Positions 48,887-59,133 of a stretch of DNA of 64,000 nucleotides are shown here, piece by piece. The position numbers and the translations under genes were made by a program. The notes under the pieces were generated by a model. It worked only from the letters and a program-made list of their open reading frames with translations. It did no database searches and was not told the DNA's origin. This stretch comes from an uncultured bacterium (GTDB lineage Bacteria > Planctomycetota > UBA1135 > GCA-002686595). The stretch is from contig CALJGV010000019.1 of the NCBI GenBank assembly GCA_938075305.1, forward strand, positions 1-64,000. Reading direction: 5' to 3'. Each line of letters opens with the position of its first letter. Positions within the stretch are counted from its first letter, which is position 1.

Positions 48887-49672
48887 CTAGTCGATGAGCT
48901 CCCGCTCTTCCTGGGCCGAGACCCCCTTCGGGGCGGTGGTCTCGAAGTTCTTGCCCAGGTAGACCTCGCGGACCCTCCGGTCGTTGATGAGCTCCGTGGC
49001 GGTGCCCTCCCGCAGGATCTGGCCCTGGTGGATGATGTACGCCCGGTCCGTGCTCTGGAGGGTCTCGCGCACGCTGTGGTCGGTGATCAGGATCCCGATC
49101 CCCTGGTCCCGGAGCCGGTGGATGAGCACCTGGATCTCCTCGACGTTGATGGGGTCCACGCCCGCGAACGGCTCATCGAGGAGCAGGATCGAGGGGCGCG
49201 TCGCCAGGGACCGCGCGAGCTCTAGGCGTCGCCGCTCGCCGCCCGACAGGGTGTCCGCCCCACTCTTGGCGAGGTGGCTGAGCTCGAGCTCTGACAGGAG
49301 CCGGGCGGCCTCGGAGCGGCGCTCCTTGCGGCTGATGGGGAGGGCCTCCAGCACGGCCAGGACGTTGTCCTCCAGGGTCATCTGGCGGAAGACGCTCGAC
49401 TCCTGGGGGAGGTAGCCCATCCCCAGCCGGGCCCGGCGGAACATGGGGAGCTTGGTGCAGTCCTTCCCGCCCAGCTGGACCGAGCCGGCGTCGGGCTCGA
49501 CGACCCCGACGGTCATCCTGAAGCTCGTGGTCTTCCCGGCGCCGTTGGGGCCGAGCAGCCCCACGATTTCGCCGGGCTCCACGTGGAAGCCCACTCCGTC
49601 CACGACCCTACGGCCGCGGTAGGCCTTGATCAGGCCCTCGACGTGGAGGGGGGGCTGGTCGGCGTTGGGCAT
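48887..49672 (-). CDS. lptB: LPS export ABC transporter ATP-binding protein LptB
   Basis: The 261-aa ATPase closely follows LptB. It has AYRGRRVVDGVGFHVEPGEIVGLLGPNGAGKTTSF (Walker A), MGYLPQESSVFRQMTLEDN, signature LSGGERRRLELAR and Walker B ILLLDEPFAGVDP, with ITDHSVRETL. It drives export of lipopolysaccharide-type lipids from the inner membrane together with LptF/G, which are not in the window. Its presence supports a Gram-negative-type outer membrane. About 15 residues extend past the usual C-terminus (KGVSAQEERELID). The gene lies 73 bp after lepB on the same strand. Confidence 0.93.
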   Translation of the reverse strand: MPNADQPPLHVEGLIKAYRGRRVVDGVGFHVEPGEIVGLLGPNGAGKTTSFRMTVGVVEPDAGSVQLGGKDCTKLPMFRRARLGMGYLPQESSVFRQMTLEDNVLAVLEALPISRKERRSEAARLLSELELSHLAKSGADTLSGGERRRLELARSLATRPSILLLDEPFAGVDPINVEEIQVLIHRLRDQGIGILITDHSVRETLQSTDRAYIIHQGQILREGTATELINDRRVREVYLGKNFETTAPKGVSAQEERELID

Positions 49673-49745
49673 GGGTGGTCGGGCGGATCGCCTGCGGGCT
49701 CACGCGGCGCAGGATCCGCCGGGTTGGGCGTGGAAGGATGCCGCC

Positions 49746-51278
49746 TCAGCGGACCCACTTCCAGCGGTAGACGTCGTGCTGCGGCGCAAGGGGCCAGACG
49801 ACCGCCACGGCTCGGCCGCGGATCAGGTCTCGGGCGACGAGCGGCGCGACGTCGTCGGACAGGCGCGACGCCTCACCTCGCTCGAAGACGTGCCGCTCCC
49901 CCAGGGTGTCGCGGAGTACGAGCTGCTCCCACTTGCGCTTGCTGGGAAGATACAGCGGGTTGGCGTCCGGCCGCGGCGAGCTGCTCTCCCGGAGGTTGCC
50001 GCTCACGGTCTCACCGGCACGTTCGCCCTCTTCGATCTGGAACTGAACGAGGGTCCAGTCCCGGCCGTCGGAGGAGTCCTGGCTGTTGTCGCCCAGCACC
50101 ACGTAGTTGCCCGGCGGGATGTTCCAGCGGCTCACCTTCTGGCGGGTGGGGTCGAAGGTGTAGTAGATGTCGCGCCAGACCCTCATGTCGTCGACCGTGG
50201 TGGTCGAACCCTCAGGTGCCTCGATCCGGAGGGTCACCTTCGAGCGTGCCCGATCCGGCGCGGGAGGGATCTCCGCGGCGGCGACCTCATTTCCGTCGAT
50301 CCGCAGGGCCAGCCGGTCGTTGAGGTTCTCCACCTCGACCTCGTAGCGGTCCCCGGTGGTGAGGCGGGCAGGTTCGCCGTCCGGCATCCCGGCCGCCACG
50401 ACCTCGAGGTCGCCCGAATCGAGCCCGCCCGCGGTGATCCGCGCACGCTCGCTCGCCGGCGCGGCGGGGCCTGGCAGGATGAACTTGAAGCGTCGCCGGC
50501 CCTCGTGCAGCTCGATCGCGACCTCGCGGCAGCCAGCGTCCGCCCGGACCTCACAGCGCGCGCGGAGGTCCGAGACGTCGTTGAAGTTGGACCCCTTCTT
50601 CTGGGTGATGATCTTGTCCTTGATGCCCTCGGGGTAGCCGTCGACGTAGTTGTCGCGGATCGACTCGTAGGTCCTGGGGAAGGTGGCCTCGCCGCGGCCG
50701 GTCGCCGAAAACTCGTCGCCGGACGAGCTCGGCTTGATCTTCCAGCGGCCCGCGGTCCCCGTGGACATCTTCCACTCGCCCTCGGTATCGAGGCGCCGGA
50801 GCTGGGCATCCTGGATCGAGCGGGGGCGGCGGAGGATCGTGAAGTCCTCCTGACCCACCGGACGGATCCAGGGGTCCCCGCCGCGGATCTCGAGCTCCTC
50901 ACCGGGCATCCCGATGATGCGCTTGATGAAGTTCTTCGAGCTGTCCAGCGGGTAGTTGAAGACGGCGATCTCGAAGCGCTCGGGGTCCCTGAAGTGATAG
51001 GAGAACTTGTCGACGATGACGCGGTCGAAGATCCCCGTCTCGGCGTTGCCCATCAGGGTCGGCTGCATCGACCCCGTCGGGATCTTGTAGGCCTCGACCA
51101 CGAAGTACTTGAAGAGGACGATGGTGGCGATCGCGACGGCCACGGCCTCGATGTTGTCTCGCCAGGGGTGGCTCTTCTGCTTGCTCGCAGGCTCGGACGC
51201 GGCCACCTTCGACATCGCCCCCGTCATGGGTGCGGAGGAGACGAAGGGCTTGTCTTGGTTCGGCTCGGGATCAGGCAC
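49746..51278 (-). CDS. lepB: Signal peptidase I with large inserted domain
   Basis: The 510-aa signal peptidase cleaves signal peptides of exported proteins at the membrane. An N-terminal transmembrane helix (AVAVAIATIVLFKYFVVEAY) precedes catalytic Ser70 (KIPTGSMQPTLMG) and Lys119 (NFIKRIIGMPGE). The conserved NYVVLGDNSQDSSDGRDW motif comes about 270 residues later. The space between holds a large insert, including a beta-rich stretch (RFKFILPGPAAPASERARITAG...RLALRIDGNEV) resembling a concanavalin/LamG-like fold. Typical enzymes are about 200-325 aa. A GTG start is preceded by TATTCT ending 7 nt upstream. It sits ahead of lptB. Confidence 0.92.
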   Translation of the reverse strand: MPDPEPNQDKPFVSSAPMTGAMSKVAASEPASKQKSHPWRDNIEAVAVAIATIVLFKYFVVEAYKIPTGSMQPTLMGNAETGIFDRVIVDKFSYHFRDPERFEIAVFNYPLDSSKNFIKRIIGMPGEELEIRGGDPWIRPVGQEDFTILRRPRSIQDAQLRRLDTEGEWKMSTGTAGRWKIKPSSSGDEFSATGRGEATFPRTYESIRDNYVDGYPEGIKDKIITQKKGSNFNDVSDLRARCEVRADAGCREVAIELHEGRRRFKFILPGPAAPASERARITAGGLDSGDLEVVAAGMPDGEPARLTTGDRYEVEVENLNDRLALRIDGNEVAAAEIPPAPDRARSKVTLRIEAPEGSTTTVDDMRVWRDIYYTFDPTRQKVSRWNIPPGNYVVLGDNSQDSSDGRDWTLVQFQIEEGERAGETVSGNLRESSSPRPDANPLYLPSKRKWEQLVLRDTLGERHVFERGEASRLSDDVAPLVARDLIRGRAVAVVWPLAPQHDVYRWKWVR

Positions 51279-51285
51279 GCGGGAG

Positions 51286-51291
51286 AGAATA
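51286..51291 (-). promoter_or_regulatory. Probable -10 element TATTCT of lepB
   Basis: TATTCT (minus strand) ends 7 nt before the GTG start of lepB, matching the leaderless spacing. Confidence 0.45.
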
Positions 51292-51457
51292 GCCGAGGGA
51301 GCGCCCGGGTGCCCGGCAACAGGCGGATCCCGGTGGGCGCTTCACGGGTCGCCTTACGCATTGCCTTACGGGGCGCGGGCGGGGTCCAGGCCACGGACGC
51401 GCCCCGTTCCGTCGGTCCCGCTGGAATCGAGGTCAGCGGCTTCGGCAGGATGGGGTC

Positions 51458-51778
51458 ATGTTCGAATTCCACGAAGCCGAGGAGCTCCTGCGGACGGCTA
51501 CCCCGCCGCGGGCGGGCTCCACCAGTTGGTATGACGCCTGCGACCTGGTGGCGACGGAGATCAAGCGCCGGCTCCGGGAGCGGTTCGGGCGGGGCTTCCC
51601 CGTCGATGTGTACGGCGACGAGGTCGGGCTCATCGTCCGGGTCCGCGGTGACGGGTACGGAGTGACGCCCTGGAGCGTCGACCTGCCCTTCGACCCCGCC
51701 AGGCCCCTCGCCCCGCAGACCGCGGCGCTCATGGAGCGGGTAGACCGGGAGGTCGCCGCGGCCTACGTGGTGGACTGA
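51458..51778 (+). CDS. Small hypothetical protein
   Basis: The 106-aa protein (MFEFHEAEELLRTATPP) has an amphipathic start, a central YDACDLVATEIKRRLRERFGRGF helix and a strand-rich half (VDVYGDEVGLIVRVRGDGYGVTPWSVDLPF). It has no signal peptide or transmembrane helix. No family was recognised. It sits alone between the divergent lepB gene and the M64 peptidase, which is 75 bp downstream. It looks coding from composition and phase. Confidence 0.55.
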   Translation: MFEFHEAEELLRTATPPRAGSTSWYDACDLVATEIKRRLRERFGRGFPVDVYGDEVGLIVRVRGDGYGVTPWSVDLPFDPARPLAPQTAALMERVDREVAAAYVVD

Positions 51779-51841
51779 GACCCTGGGCGCCATGGCGCTC
51801 GCTTCGCAGCCGGGCGCGGAGCGAGGGAGAGCCGAAGCCAC

Positions 51842-51847
51842 TATCCT
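51842..51847 (+). promoter_or_regulatory. Probable -10 element TATCCT
   Basis: TATCCT ends 6 nt before the ATG of the M64 peptidase, the exact spacing of a leaderless start. Confidence 0.5.
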
Positions 51848-51853
51848 CGGGGC

Positions 51854-53263
51854 ATGAAGGCCCTGCTCGCTCTGCCGTTGTTGCTCTGGCTCCTCCCTCC
51901 CTCCGCGTCCCGACCGGCCGCGGTCGATGGGGACGCCGCGGCCCTCCTGGAGAAGGCCGAGTCGCGGGCCGAGAGCGGCAAGTACCGGGAGGCACAGCGC
52001 CTCTACAAGAAGCTGGCCGAGGACTTTGTCGGGACCCCAGAGGGCCGGGTCGGCGAGCGCCGCTCCAAGCCCAGCGCTTTCCTCGGGGCGGCCGACATCG
52101 TCCGGCACGGCGACTCCTCCAACCGCGTGGACATCGTGCTCATGGGGGAGGGCTATCAGCTGAAGGAGATGAAGGCCTTCACAAAGCTCGCCGATGACCT
52201 GCCGGATTACTTCCGAAGGAACCGGACCATCGGCGAGTACTACAGCTACTTCAACTTCATCCGCGCGGACCTTGTCAGCGCCGACAACGGCGTGGACGGC
52301 TTCGGGCGCGAGTACGACACCGCCCTCGGGGGTCACATCCTCGGGACCTACGCCGGGCACGTGGGCGTGAACGGGGGCGAGGTGCGCCGGATGCTGGATG
52401 AGCTGCCGGCACACGACGGGCAGGCGATCGTCTTCGCGAAGCTCGGGGTCCTCGGCTCGGGTGGCGGCGGGATCGCCACCATCGGCGGCCGCAACATGAA
52501 GACCACGCTGCATGAGTTCGGTCACTCGTTCGGGCGCCTCTCGGACGAGTACAGCAGCGAGACCCACAAACGCGGGCCCACCAAGGCCAACGTCAACGTG
52601 ACCGACAACCCGGACCCCGAGAGGGCGCCGTGGAAGCACTTCATCGACGCCAAGGTGCCCGGGGTAGACATGTACCAGGGCGCCGATGGTCGCGCGCGCG
52701 GCGCGTGGCGACCCACTGCCAACGGCTGCATCATGGGCGCGGGCGAGTTCTATTGCCCGGTCTGCCGTGAGCAGCTCGTGAAGCTGATCTACTCGATGGT
52801 GGACCCCATCGACAGGGCGGCGCCGGCGCCTCACGGGAGTCGGTCGGACGAGGAGCATGTGGTCGAGGGCAAGGAGCTGGTCCTCGAGGTGACCGCCATG
52901 CAGCCGGCGAGCCACATGCTTCTGGTGGACTGGTGGGTCTTCCCCGAGGCCGACGCGCCCCGGTCCACGGTCAGCGATAGCTCCTTCGCGGCCCCCGCGA
53001 AGCGGGGCCGGCGGTCGACGCGGAACCCGGTCGAGCTCGCGCCCATCGAGGCCAAGCCGGATCAGAGGAGCAAGGGCAAGCGCGACGGCGAGCACGAGTT
53101 CCGCTTCAAGCGCAGCGCCTTCGAGCCCGGCCGCTACCGGGTGGTCTGCCGCGTCACCGACCCCGCCAAGCTGCGGGGGGACCGTCACCCCTGGGTACTG
53201 AAGGACGACCGCGGCCTCCTCCAGAGCGAGGTCGGCTGGTGGGTGCGGGTGCCCGTCGAGTGA
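51854..53263 (+). CDS. Exported peptidase M64 (IgA-peptidase family)
   Basis: The 469-aa protein has a signal peptide (1-20). A short TPR-like helix follows (LLEKAESRAESGKYREAQRLYKKL). The M64 domain then shows VDIVLMGEGYQLKEM, YFNFIRADLVSADNGVD and the zinc site HEFGHSFGRLSDEY (His220, Glu221, His224, Asp231), followed by NGCIMGAGEFYCPVCREQL. M64 peptidases were named for Clostridium IgA cleavage; in an environmental bacterium the target is unknown. The C-terminal 150 residues are a beta-rich domain (DEHVVEGKELVLEVTAMQ). It is convergent with lepA. Confidence 0.9.
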   Translation: MKALLALPLLLWLLPPSASRPAAVDGDAAALLEKAESRAESGKYREAQRLYKKLAEDFVGTPEGRVGERRSKPSAFLGAADIVRHGDSSNRVDIVLMGEGYQLKEMKAFTKLADDLPDYFRRNRTIGEYYSYFNFIRADLVSADNGVDGFGREYDTALGGHILGTYAGHVGVNGGEVRRMLDELPAHDGQAIVFAKLGVLGSGGGGIATIGGRNMKTTLHEFGHSFGRLSDEYSSETHKRGPTKANVNVTDNPDPERAPWKHFIDAKVPGVDMYQGADGRARGAWRPTANGCIMGAGEFYCPVCREQLVKLIYSMVDPIDRAAPAPHGSRSDEEHVVEGKELVLEVTAMQPASHMLLVDWWVFPEADAPRSTVSDSSFAAPAKRGRRSTRNPVELAPIEAKPDQRSKGKRDGEHEFRFKRSAFEPGRYRVVCRVTDPAKLRGDRHPWVLKDDRGLLQSEVGWWVRVPVE

Positions 53264-53271
53264 GCGCAGGC

Positions 53272-53287
53272 CGGGCCCCGCGGCCCG
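53272..53287. terminator. Short hairpin between M64 gene and lepA
   Basis: CGGGCC (53272-53277) pairs with GGCCCG (53282-53287) around a 4-nt loop in the 54-bp gap between these convergent genes. Confidence 0.35.
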
Positions 53288-53317
53288 AGCGGCGCGCCGC
53301 CGCCAGGCGCCCGGCGA

Positions 53318-55111
<1,794 letters not shown>

Positions 55112-55136
55112 TCGTCTGAGACGCGGCGCGCCTTGT

Positions 55137-55757
55137 TCAGCTGTCCTTGAGGAGTCGGGAGAGCGCGGGCTCGAGCTCCCTGAGCGCTCGGCCGCGGTGA
55201 CTCACCGCGGCCTTCTCATCGCCCGAGAGGGTCGCGAACACCAGCCCTGTGACCGGGAACCCTTCCTCGGAGAACTCGAAGAGCGGATCGTATCCGAATC
55301 CGCCCTCGCCCTGAGGCTCCCGCAGGATCCTCCCGTGTGTGCGACCGATGGCCTCGTGTGCGATCTCGCCGGTGTCGGGCCGGGCGAGCGCCAGGGCGCA
55401 CACGAAGGAGGCCTTGCGGTCCCCGTCCGGGACCTCCGCCAGCTCCCGCAGCAACTTGGCGTTGTTGGCCTCATCGTCCCCGTGGGTCCCGGCGTACCGG
55501 GCCGAGTACACGCCCGGAGCCCCGCCGAGGGCGTCGACCTCCAGCCCGGAGTCATCGGCCAGGGTCCAAAGGCCGGAGTGCTGGGCGGCCTCGCGGGCCT
55601 TCTTCGCCGCGTTGGCGGCGAAGGTGTCCCCGTCCTCGACGCACTCGGGCAGCCCGCCGATGTCCGCAGGCTGCACCACCTCGACCCCCAGGGGCGCGGT
55701 GATCCGCTGCAGCTCGACGAGCTTCTTGCGGTTGCCAGAGGCGAGGAGGAGCTTCAT
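55137..55757 (-). CDS. rdgB: XTP/dITP diphosphatase
   Basis: The 206-aa RdgB/HAM1 family enzyme hydrolyses non-canonical purine nucleoside triphosphates (XTP, dITP) to monophosphates. It has LLLASGNRKKLVEL, the substrate-binding DDSGLEVDALGGAPGVYSARYAG, FVCALALARP and GFGYDPLFEF, ending SHRGRALRELEPAL. It lies one base after the rph stop codon, a classic rph-rdgB arrangement, and precedes lepA. Confidence 0.95.
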   Translation of the reverse strand: MKLLLASGNRKKLVELQRITAPLGVEVVQPADIGGLPECVEDGDTFAANAAKKAREAAQHSGLWTLADDSGLEVDALGGAPGVYSARYAGTHGDDEANNAKLLRELAEVPDGDRKASFVCALALARPDTGEIAHEAIGRTHGRILREPQGEGGFGYDPLFEFSEEGFPVTGLVFATLSGDEKAAVSHRGRALRELEPALSRLLKDS

Positions 55758-55758
55758 T

Positions 55759-56475
55759 TCAGCCCTTCAGCGCCTGGTTCTGGAGCTCGAAGATCCGCCG
55801 GATCCCCGACTCGCCCAGGTCGATCAGCTGGTTCAGCTCGGCGCGGTCGAAGGGCGCGCCCTCGGCGGCGCCCTGAACCTCCACGAACTTTCCATCGCCG
55901 GTCATGACGAGGTTCATGTCGCTCTCGGCCTTGCTGTCCTCCTTGTAGCAGAGGTCCGCCATGGGCGTCCCGCCCACGACCCCGACCGACACGGCACCGA
56001 GCTGCGACACCAGGGGCCAGCTGCGGAGCTTGCGTTGCTCGTCGAGGCGCGTGAGCGCGTCGTGGAGCGCGACGTAGGCGCCGCTGATGGCGGCGGTGCG
56101 CGTTCCCCCGTCGGCCTGGAGCACGTCACAGTCCACCCAGATCGTCCGCTCGGTGAGGGCCTTGAGGTCGACCACGGCGCGCAGGGCGCGGCCGATCAGC
56201 CGCTGGATCTCCACGGAGCGGCCATCCACGCGAGCGCCCTTGTCCCGGGCCTTGCGGTCGTGGGTCGAGCTGGGGAGCATCGAGTACTCCGCGGTGACCC
56301 AGCCGCCGCCCTTTCCCTTGAGGAAGTGCGGGACGCTCTCCTGGACGAAGGCGGTGCAGAGCACCCGGGTCTCGCCGAAGCAGGTCAGCACAGAGCCCTG
56401 GGCGTGGTTGGTGAAGCCGCGCTGGAAGGTGATCGGTCGGAGCTGCTCGGGGGTGCGGCCGTCGCTTCGCTGCAT
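55759..56475 (-). CDS. rph: RNase PH
   Basis: The 238-aa RNase PH trims the 3' ends of tRNA by phosphorolysis. It has [36 protein letters not shown] (here [10 protein letters not shown]), [34 protein letters not shown] and [23 protein letters not shown]. The ATG at 56475 matches the family start; an upstream frame to 56577 is proline-rich and is rejected. First gene of the rph-rdgB-lepA cluster. A TACACT with about 57 nt of leader lies upstream. Confidence 0.95.
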   Translation of the reverse strand: MQRSDGRTPEQLRPITFQRGFTNHAQGSVLTCFGETRVLCTAFVQESVPHFLKGKGGGWVTAEYSMLPSSTHDRKARDKGARVDGRSVEIQRLIGRALRAVVDLKALTERTIWVDCDVLQADGGTRTAAISGAYVALHDALTRLDEQRKLRSWPLVSQLGAVSVGVVGGTPMADLCYKEDSKAESDMNLVMTGDGKFVEVQGAAEGAPFDRAELNQLIDLGESGIRRIFELQNQALKG

Positions 56476-56616
56476 GGGAATCGAGGGGCGTGGGGGAGGG
56501 GGGAGGCCTCGAATCGAGGGCGGGGAGTGTAGTGAAGGGGGCCCCCGGGTGGGCCTTGGAAGGGCCAGCAACCCCACTCCGTCGCGACAGGGGACGCCCG
56601 TCGCAGGCCCGCGCCC

Positions 56617-57366
56617 TCAGGGGGCAGACTGGACGCTGCGCACATGGGCCACCGGGAGGTGACGGGCGCGGCCCCCCTCCTCGATCCGGAGACCCAGGAA
56701 CGGGTCAAGGCCGGTCCAGGTGCCGGTGACCTGCTGCTCCGCGCCCTCGACGAGCACGCGTTCGCCCCCAAGGGCGCAGCGCTTGAAGAACTCGGTGTAG
56801 AGCCCGCCGGGGCTCTGGCTCACCGCCGCAGTCCGACGCTCCAACGCGGTCAGGAGCCCCTCCTCCGCACCGGCGAGCTCGAGGCCGGGGGCCACCTCGT
56901 CGAGCGAGGCAACGGGGCGCTCCGAGCGGAGCGCGGACGAGGGGCCGGGCCCAGAGACGTTGAGCCCGATCCCCAGAACGAAGGTCGCCGGACCCTCGGC
57001 CCGCAGGCCCCGGGACTCCGCGAGGACCCCGGCGATCTTCGCGCCCGCGGGCGTGGTGACGTCGTTGGGCCACTTGATCACGACGTCGGCGCCGCCCGAT
57101 GCCACGAGGTCGTGCACCGCCAGCGCTCCCGCGCAGGTCCAAGCGCCCGGGGGCGGCATCGTCTCCGACCGGAGGACCACGCTGAGGTAGAGGCCGCCGG
57201 CCTCACTCTCCCATCGCCGGCCCCTGGTCCCGCGCCCGGCGGTCTGCGCCTCGGCGATGAACGCGTCACCGTGCCGAGCCTCACCGGCCTCGATGGCCGC
57301 GAAGGCCAGGTCGTTCGTGGAGGCGACGACCCCGTGATGGAAGCGTCTCCAGGGGGGAGGGGGCAT
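56617..57366 (-). CDS. birA: Biotin--[acetyl-CoA-carboxylase] ligase
   Basis: The 249-aa biotin protein ligase attaches biotin to carboxylase carrier proteins. It contains STNDLAF, the biotinyl-AMP loop AEAQTAGRGTRGRRWES, GLYLSVVLR, IKWPNDVTTPAGAKIAGVL and GIGLNVSG. It lacks the N-terminal HTH of E. coli BirA, so it is a class I enzyme without a repressor role. The C-terminal domain contains VTGTWTGLDPFLGLRI. It begins 10 bp after the FHA/protease gene stop on the same strand and probably shares its transcript. Confidence 0.92.
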   Translation of the reverse strand: MPPPPWRRFHHGVVASTNDLAFAAIEAGEARHGDAFIAEAQTAGRGTRGRRWESEAGGLYLSVVLRSETMPPPGAWTCAGALAVHDLVASGGADVVIKWPNDVTTPAGAKIAGVLAESRGLRAEGPATFVLGIGLNVSGPGPSSALRSERPVASLDEVAPGLELAGAEEGLLTALERRTAAVSQSPGGLYTEFFKRCALGGERVLVEGAEQQVTGTWTGLDPFLGLRIEEGGRARHLPVAHVRSVQSAP

Positions 57367-57376
57367 GGGGCTCAGG

Positions 57377-59050
57377 TCACTCCGAGCCGGCGGCGGGGGG
57401 CCAGAGCTCGGCGGCCAGGTGAATCGGGATGCCGTAGCCGATGGTGTAGACCGCCGTCTGGTCCGGGAGCGCCTGGACGCTGACGACGATCCCGACCACG
57501 CGGCCTGCGGTGTCGGTGATGGGGCCGCCGCTGTTCCCCGGGTGCACGCCCGCGTCCACCTGAATCTGGTCCCCGACCTTGCGCGACAGGATCCCGCGGA
57601 AGATGGAGGAGATGACGGTCTCTCCGTCCTGGACCGCGAGGAACCCAAGCGGGAAGCCGACGAGGAAGATGTCGCTCCCGGGCTCGGGGAGGGGAACCTC
57701 CGTGGAGAAGGCCGCGTGGACCGGCATGCCCGCGAACGGCTCGATCTTGAGCAGCGCCAGGTCAACGCCCTTGCTGCTGGTGGAGTGAACCTCGGCGGCG
57801 TGCCGCTTGGACTGGTCGGAGAATACGACCGTGAGCTCCACGATCTGCTCGAGCAGCGGCGTGCCTCGTATCGCGCGCAGGAGCTCGTTGTCCGGCGGTC
57901 CCACCACGTGGGCGTTGGTGAAGATCCAGCCGTCCTCGTCGATGCAGAAGCCGGAGCCCGTGGACTCGAGGACGAACTCGGTCCCGCGCCCCTCGAAGTT
58001 GGGCTCCGCGGCAGGGCCCACCCCGTCGAGAAAGAGCAGCTCACCCGTCTCCACGTTCCGAATCCGGACCTTGTTCTCGATGAGCACCACCGAGCGTCGA
58101 ACGTCGGCCACACCGCTCACCCGGGCCTGTGCCAGGTTCACGGGGTCGAGCAGGTCGACCTTCTGCCGGGCGTCGCGGAGTTCACTGCGCGTGGTGTCGA
58201 GATCCGCACGCGCGGCCTCCAGGTCCCGGACGACCCGGTCGAGCACGCCCTTCTCGCTGCCGCTTCGCTCGAGCTCGACCACCCGCTCGCGCAGGCGGCT
58301 CTCCTCGGCGGCGCGGGACTTGACCGAGGCCTCGAGCGTCTCCGCCCGCCGGAGGAGGTCCCCCTCGAGGGAGCGCAGGGTGGCGAGCCTTGACTCGGAC
58401 CGATCGGACTCCTCGGCGGCGCGGTCACGCTCGCGCTGGTCGAGGGCGGCGATCTGGGCGTAGGCGTCGGCCAGGCGCTCCTCGTACTCGACCGAGCGGG
58501 CGTCGAGCTGCTCCTTCATGTCGCTCGCGCTGCGCCGGGACTCCCAGGCGACCCAGGCGAACGCGCCGAGCAGCAGGGTGACGAGAATGGACAACCGCAG
58601 CCGGCTGCCGCGCTGGCCCCGCTCCACGATCTCCTCGACCTCGCCCGTGTTCGGGCGCAGCTCCTCGCGGCGCACGAACACCGTGTCGTTCAGCTCGCGG
58701 CCGCCGACCACCAGGAACTTCGGCCCCACGCTGCCGAGCCGGACGAGGTCGCCCACCGCCAGCTCCACCGCGCCCTGGACCGGCTGGCCGTTGACGAGGG
58801 TGCCGTTGCTGGAGCCGAGGTCCTCGACCGTGAGCACGGTCCCGCGCCGCTCGAAGCGGCAGTGGTGGGCCGAGACCGAGGGGTAGCGGCCCTCCACAAG
58901 GGCGATGTCGTTGTCCTCTGCCCTCCCCGCCGTCAGGCCCGCGTCGGCGTCCCCGCCCCGGTCCTGCCGCAGGTCCATGGGGGCGGGGTACCCGACCACG
59001 TCCACGGGCTTGAGGCGCAGGGCGCCAGCGGGTGCGAAGGGGTCCTTCAT
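57377..59050 (-). CDS. FHA domain-membrane-coiled-coil-trypsin-like serine protease fusion
   Basis: The 557-aa protein has an N-terminal FHA domain (about 35-115: AGRAEDNDIALVEG, SVSAHHCRFERRG and DLGSSNGTLVNGQ). A transmembrane segment (LSILVTLLLGAFAWVAW, about 150-168) and a long coiled coil (about 172-300) follow. The C-terminal trypsin/HtrA-like protease has His381 (TNAHVV), Asp430 (GVDLALL) and Ser507 (HPGNSGGPI). The FHA part should face the cytoplasm and bind phosphothreonine; the protease faces outward. No PDZ domain is seen. It links phospho-signalling with envelope proteolysis, and the in-window Ser/Thr kinase is a candidate partner only by inference. It is divergent from the M14 gene. 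Confidence 0.9.
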   Translation of the reverse strand: MKDPFAPAGALRLKPVDVVGYPAPMDLRQDRGGDADAGLTAGRAEDNDIALVEGRYPSVSAHHCRFERRGTVLTVEDLGSSNGTLVNGQPVQGAVELAVGDLVRLGSVGPKFLVVGGRELNDTVFVRREELRPNTGEVEEIVERGQRGSRLRLSILVTLLLGAFAWVAWESRRSASDMKEQLDARSVEYEERLADAYAQIAALDQRERDRAAEESDRSESRLATLRSLEGDLLRRAETLEASVKSRAAEESRLRERVVELERSGSEKGVLDRVVRDLEAARADLDTTRSELRDARQKVDLLDPVNLAQARVSGVADVRRSVVLIENKVRIRNVETGELLFLDGVGPAAEPNFEGRGTEFVLESTGSGFCIDEDGWIFTNAHVVGPPDNELLRAIRGTPLLEQIVELTVVFSDQSKRHAAEVHSTSSKGVDLALLKIEPFAGMPVHAAFSTEVPLPEPGSDIFLVGFPLGFLAVQDGETVISSIFRGILSRKVGDQIQVDAGVHPGNSGGPITDTAGRVVGIVVSVQALPDQTAVYTIGYGIPIHLAAELWPPAAGSE

Positions 59051-59133
59051 CGGCCACCAGAGCTTGCCGAGTCCTCCGCGCGGGCGCGATACACTCGCAC
59101 CGTTCTCTTCTCCGCCGCTCTCGCCACAAAGCC

